Source: Bradyrhizobium sp. (GTDB lineage: Bacteria; Pseudomonadota; Alphaproteobacteria; Rhizobiales; Xanthobacteraceae). Taken from it: DNA of 5,286 nucleotides. The DNA is taken from the NCBI GenBank assembly GCA_013695565.1, contig JACDAG010000961.1, forward strand, positions 1-5,286. Direction: 5' to 3'. Positions 5,019 to 5,286 of the stretch are shown here, piece after piece. The notes under the pieces are model-generated. The model ran no database searches. It was not told the origin of the DNA and saw only the letters and a list, made by a program, of their open reading frames with translations. The position numbers and the translations under genes are program-made. The stretch's first letter is position 1; every line of letters begins with the position of its first letter.

Positions 5019-5286
5019 TTTCCTCGGGAATCTTGCCCTGCTGCAGGCCATGCTCGGCCAGCCATGCATCGGTTGTCTCGATAGCGCGGGCGATATGATC
5101 TGTCGTGCGCGAGAAATCGTAGGGTGATCCCACCAGGGGGCATAGCGACGGCACCACGAAATATTCGATGTCGGGGCTGAGGCCTTCCAGCTCCATAACC
5201 AATTGCCGCGCGATCAGGAGCGTCAGCGCATGCAGCGCATTGGCGACCGCGCCGACCGGCGGCGCCTGCGTGGCGCAGGCATGTCC
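4999..5286 (-). CDS. Probable patatin-like phospholipase, C-terminal 95 residues (5' part outside window)
   Basis: The reading frame enters at base 5286 and ends at TGA 5001-4999. The visible part begins GHACATQAPPVGAVANALHA and runs through LTLLIARQLVMELEGL, a helix-like stretch, then YFVVPSLCPLVGSPYDFSRT and a helical tail ending in EEMRPHSH. The order NALHALTLLIARQL, then VVP-LCPL--SPYDFS, then a final helix with DAWL, is recognised from bacterial patatin-like phospholipases (acyl hydrolases with a Ser-Asp dyad). The diagnostic GXSXG and DGG/DGA motifs would lie outside the window, so catalytic competence cannot be judged. Third positions are mostly G/C, as in the glutamate synthase-like gene. 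The internal ATG at 5202 is not taken as the start, because the frame stays open and family-like upstream of it. Another alpha/beta-type lipase family remains possible. Confidence 0.68.
   Translation of the reverse strand, partial: GHACATQAPPVGAVANALHALTLLIARQLVMELEGLSPDIEYFVVPSLCPLVGSPYDFSRTTDHIARAIETTDAWLAEHGLQQGKIPEEMRPHSH

Overview
The window looks like part of an alphaproteobacterial chromosome, most likely from the Bradyrhizobium/Rhodopseudomonas group (Bradyrhizobiaceae). Three things suggest this: high GC with strong G/C third positions in several genes, protein families common in that group, and an intergenic palindromic element at about 4886-4991 whose right half resembles, from memory, a repeat scattered through those genomes. 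No search was run, so the taxon is an inference.

All five protein genes read on the minus strand, so transcription runs from high to low coordinates. In that order they are: the last 95 residues of a probable patatin-like phospholipase (4999-5286); a 303-bp gap holding a bounded, hairpin-rich repeat and an upstream direct repeat; a membrane-anchored FMN/3Fe-4S glutamate synthase-like protein (3064-4695); a 174-bp gap with small palindromes; a short-chain dehydrogenase/reductase (2137-2889); 51 bp further on, an Old Yellow Enzyme-type NADH:flavin oxidoreductase (946-2085); a 228-bp gap with no convincing gene; and the N-terminal 239 residues of a CzcO/FMO-like flavoprotein monooxygenase that runs off the left edge (1-717).

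The SDR and OYE genes are probably co-transcribed, and the flavoprotein monooxygenase may belong with them. Together they could form a small redox set: alcohol/ketone interconversion, enone or alkene reduction, and flavin-dependent oxygenation. The substrate cannot be read from the sequence. The glutamate synthase-like gene has its own upstream region and strong ribosome binding site and looks like a separate unit.

The clearest structural observations are the 106-bp intergenic element with 13/14-matching terminal inverted repeats and two internal hairpins, a GC-rich hairpin whose loop contains the stop codon of the neighbouring gene, and a sharp change in codon usage across the 51-bp SDR-OYE junction. 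I see no RNA gene, CRISPR array or transposase, and no clear sign of a wholly new multi-gene system.
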